Notes under the pieces: generated by a model
Database searches by the model: none
Told to the model about the DNA's origin: nothing
The model's input: only the letters and a program-made list of their open reading frames with translations
Made by a program: the position numbers and the translations under genes
In this document: positions 63,613-64,000 of the stretch, piece by piece
How the letters are laid out: every line of letters starts with the position of its first letter
How positions within the stretch are numbered: the first letter of the stretch is position 1
DNA from: Candidatus Binatia bacterium
Lineage (GTDB): Bacteria; Desulfobacterota; Binatia; HRBIN30
Reading direction: 5' to 3'
Assembly (NCBI GenBank): GCA_937925685.1
Contig: CALAMI010000002.1
Span: 227,803 to 291,802, forward strand
Length of the DNA: 64,000 nucleotides

Positions 63613-64000
63613 TCACCAGTCTTCGCGCTGATCGAACTGGATCTCCGGGATGGTGTCGGCGCCGATCTCCCAAGCGGGATGTTCGTCGACTTCGGTACCG
63701 AGCTCGGGAGGCGCGTGCGCCGGGGCGATGAGCGGTGGAACGGTCGGCTCGCCGATGTGGGTGAGGATCTGCTGGATGGAGGAGCGCTCGGTGGTGAAGG
63801 CGATCAGGCGCATCTTGCCTTTGCAGTTGGGACACACGAGCGGGAAGACCTCGTAGATACGAGCCAGCAGTGCTGCCCACATGCGCACGGCGGCGGAACG
63901 TGCGCGGGCGGTAGCCGACTCGGCCGCTCCCTTCTCGGGCGTCGGAATCGCGGTCACGCCCTCGACGGCCTGATTGGCGCGCGCGGTCACCGCGGCCCGC
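63613..64000 (-). mobile_element. IS91-family transposase, C-terminal part (cut by window edge)
   Basis: At least 125 codons at the end of a minus-strand frame that stays open to the window edge. The peptide has the IS91-type end: WAALLARIYEVFPLVCPNCKGKMRLIAF, then ILTHIGEPTVPPLIAP, PPEL and a tail EIQFDQREDW. CPxC...MRxIAF and HIGEPTxPP are typical of Y2 rolling-circle transposases of the IS91 group. Catalytic Tyr residues would lie outside the window. IS91 elements lack terminal inverted repeats, so the element boundary cannot be read from here. Confidence 0.8.

Overview
The window looks like a chromosomal segment of a GC-rich, Gram-negative, didermal bacterium. Evidence for two membranes includes several lipoproteins, two outer-membrane beta-barrels, a heptose-7-phosphate kinase and type IV pilus genes. 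Secreted proteins repeatedly carry dockerin-like EF-hand motifs of the form CxGDCNGDGxVTVDEIV. The pilus locus follows the Myxococcus pilB-T-C-S-R-(A)-G-H-I-D order. Together with yicC-rel synteny this suggests a deltaproteobacterium-like lineage; my best guess is Candidatus Binatia/Binatota. No rRNA or phylogenetic marker in the window proves it.

Layout. 1-8 kb: end of aspS, a lipoprotein gene, an exported Cys-rich protein and an MBL-fold hydrolase, then an operon of exbB, exbD, a TonB-position protein with a von Willebrand A domain, and a large periplasmic TPR protein. 8-19.4 kb: a dockerin-tagged secreted hydrolase (minus strand) faces a six-cytochrome cluster with a beta-barrel gene. In order these are an OmcA/MtrC-type decaheme protein with an N-terminal dockerin-like domain, an outer-membrane barrel, 7-heme and 2-heme lipoproteins, a 4-heme protein, a 20-heme repeat lipoprotein, and a NapC/NirT-type membrane cytochrome. 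From the 7-heme gene onward each gene starts inside the previous stop codon. The cluster encodes 49 CXXCH sites plus one CX3CH and reads as a route from the quinol pool to the cell surface.

19.6-27.4 kb: DAHP synthase, an outer-membrane protein, a caspase-fold protein, and a divergent unit of an atypical sigma-like factor, a zinc-finger anti-sigma protein with an SH3 domain, and a dockerin-tagged exported protein. 27.6-32.8 kb: glyS-ppdK-aroE. 32.9-42 kb: secreted or lipoprotein alpha/beta hydrolases, a photolyase, tRNA-Thr(CGT), and a DUF35/thiolase pair. 42-42.5 kb holds intergenic hairpin repeats and a possible sigma-54 promoter.

42.6-55.6 kb: pilB, pilT, pilC, a fused PilS-sensor/PilR-activator lacking a histidine kinase, a pilG-like gene, ABC genes resembling pilH/pilI interleaved with two TMTC-type GT-C membrane proteins, and pilD. 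No pilA is present. A decayed nucleoside-phosphorylase-like lipoprotein pseudogene follows. 56.4-62.7 kb (minus strand): a tightly packed housekeeping run of a DegT aminotransferase, heptose-7-P kinase, yicC, cytidylate kinase, rel and ridA. The right edge holds more hairpin repeats and the C-terminal end of an IS91-type transposase.
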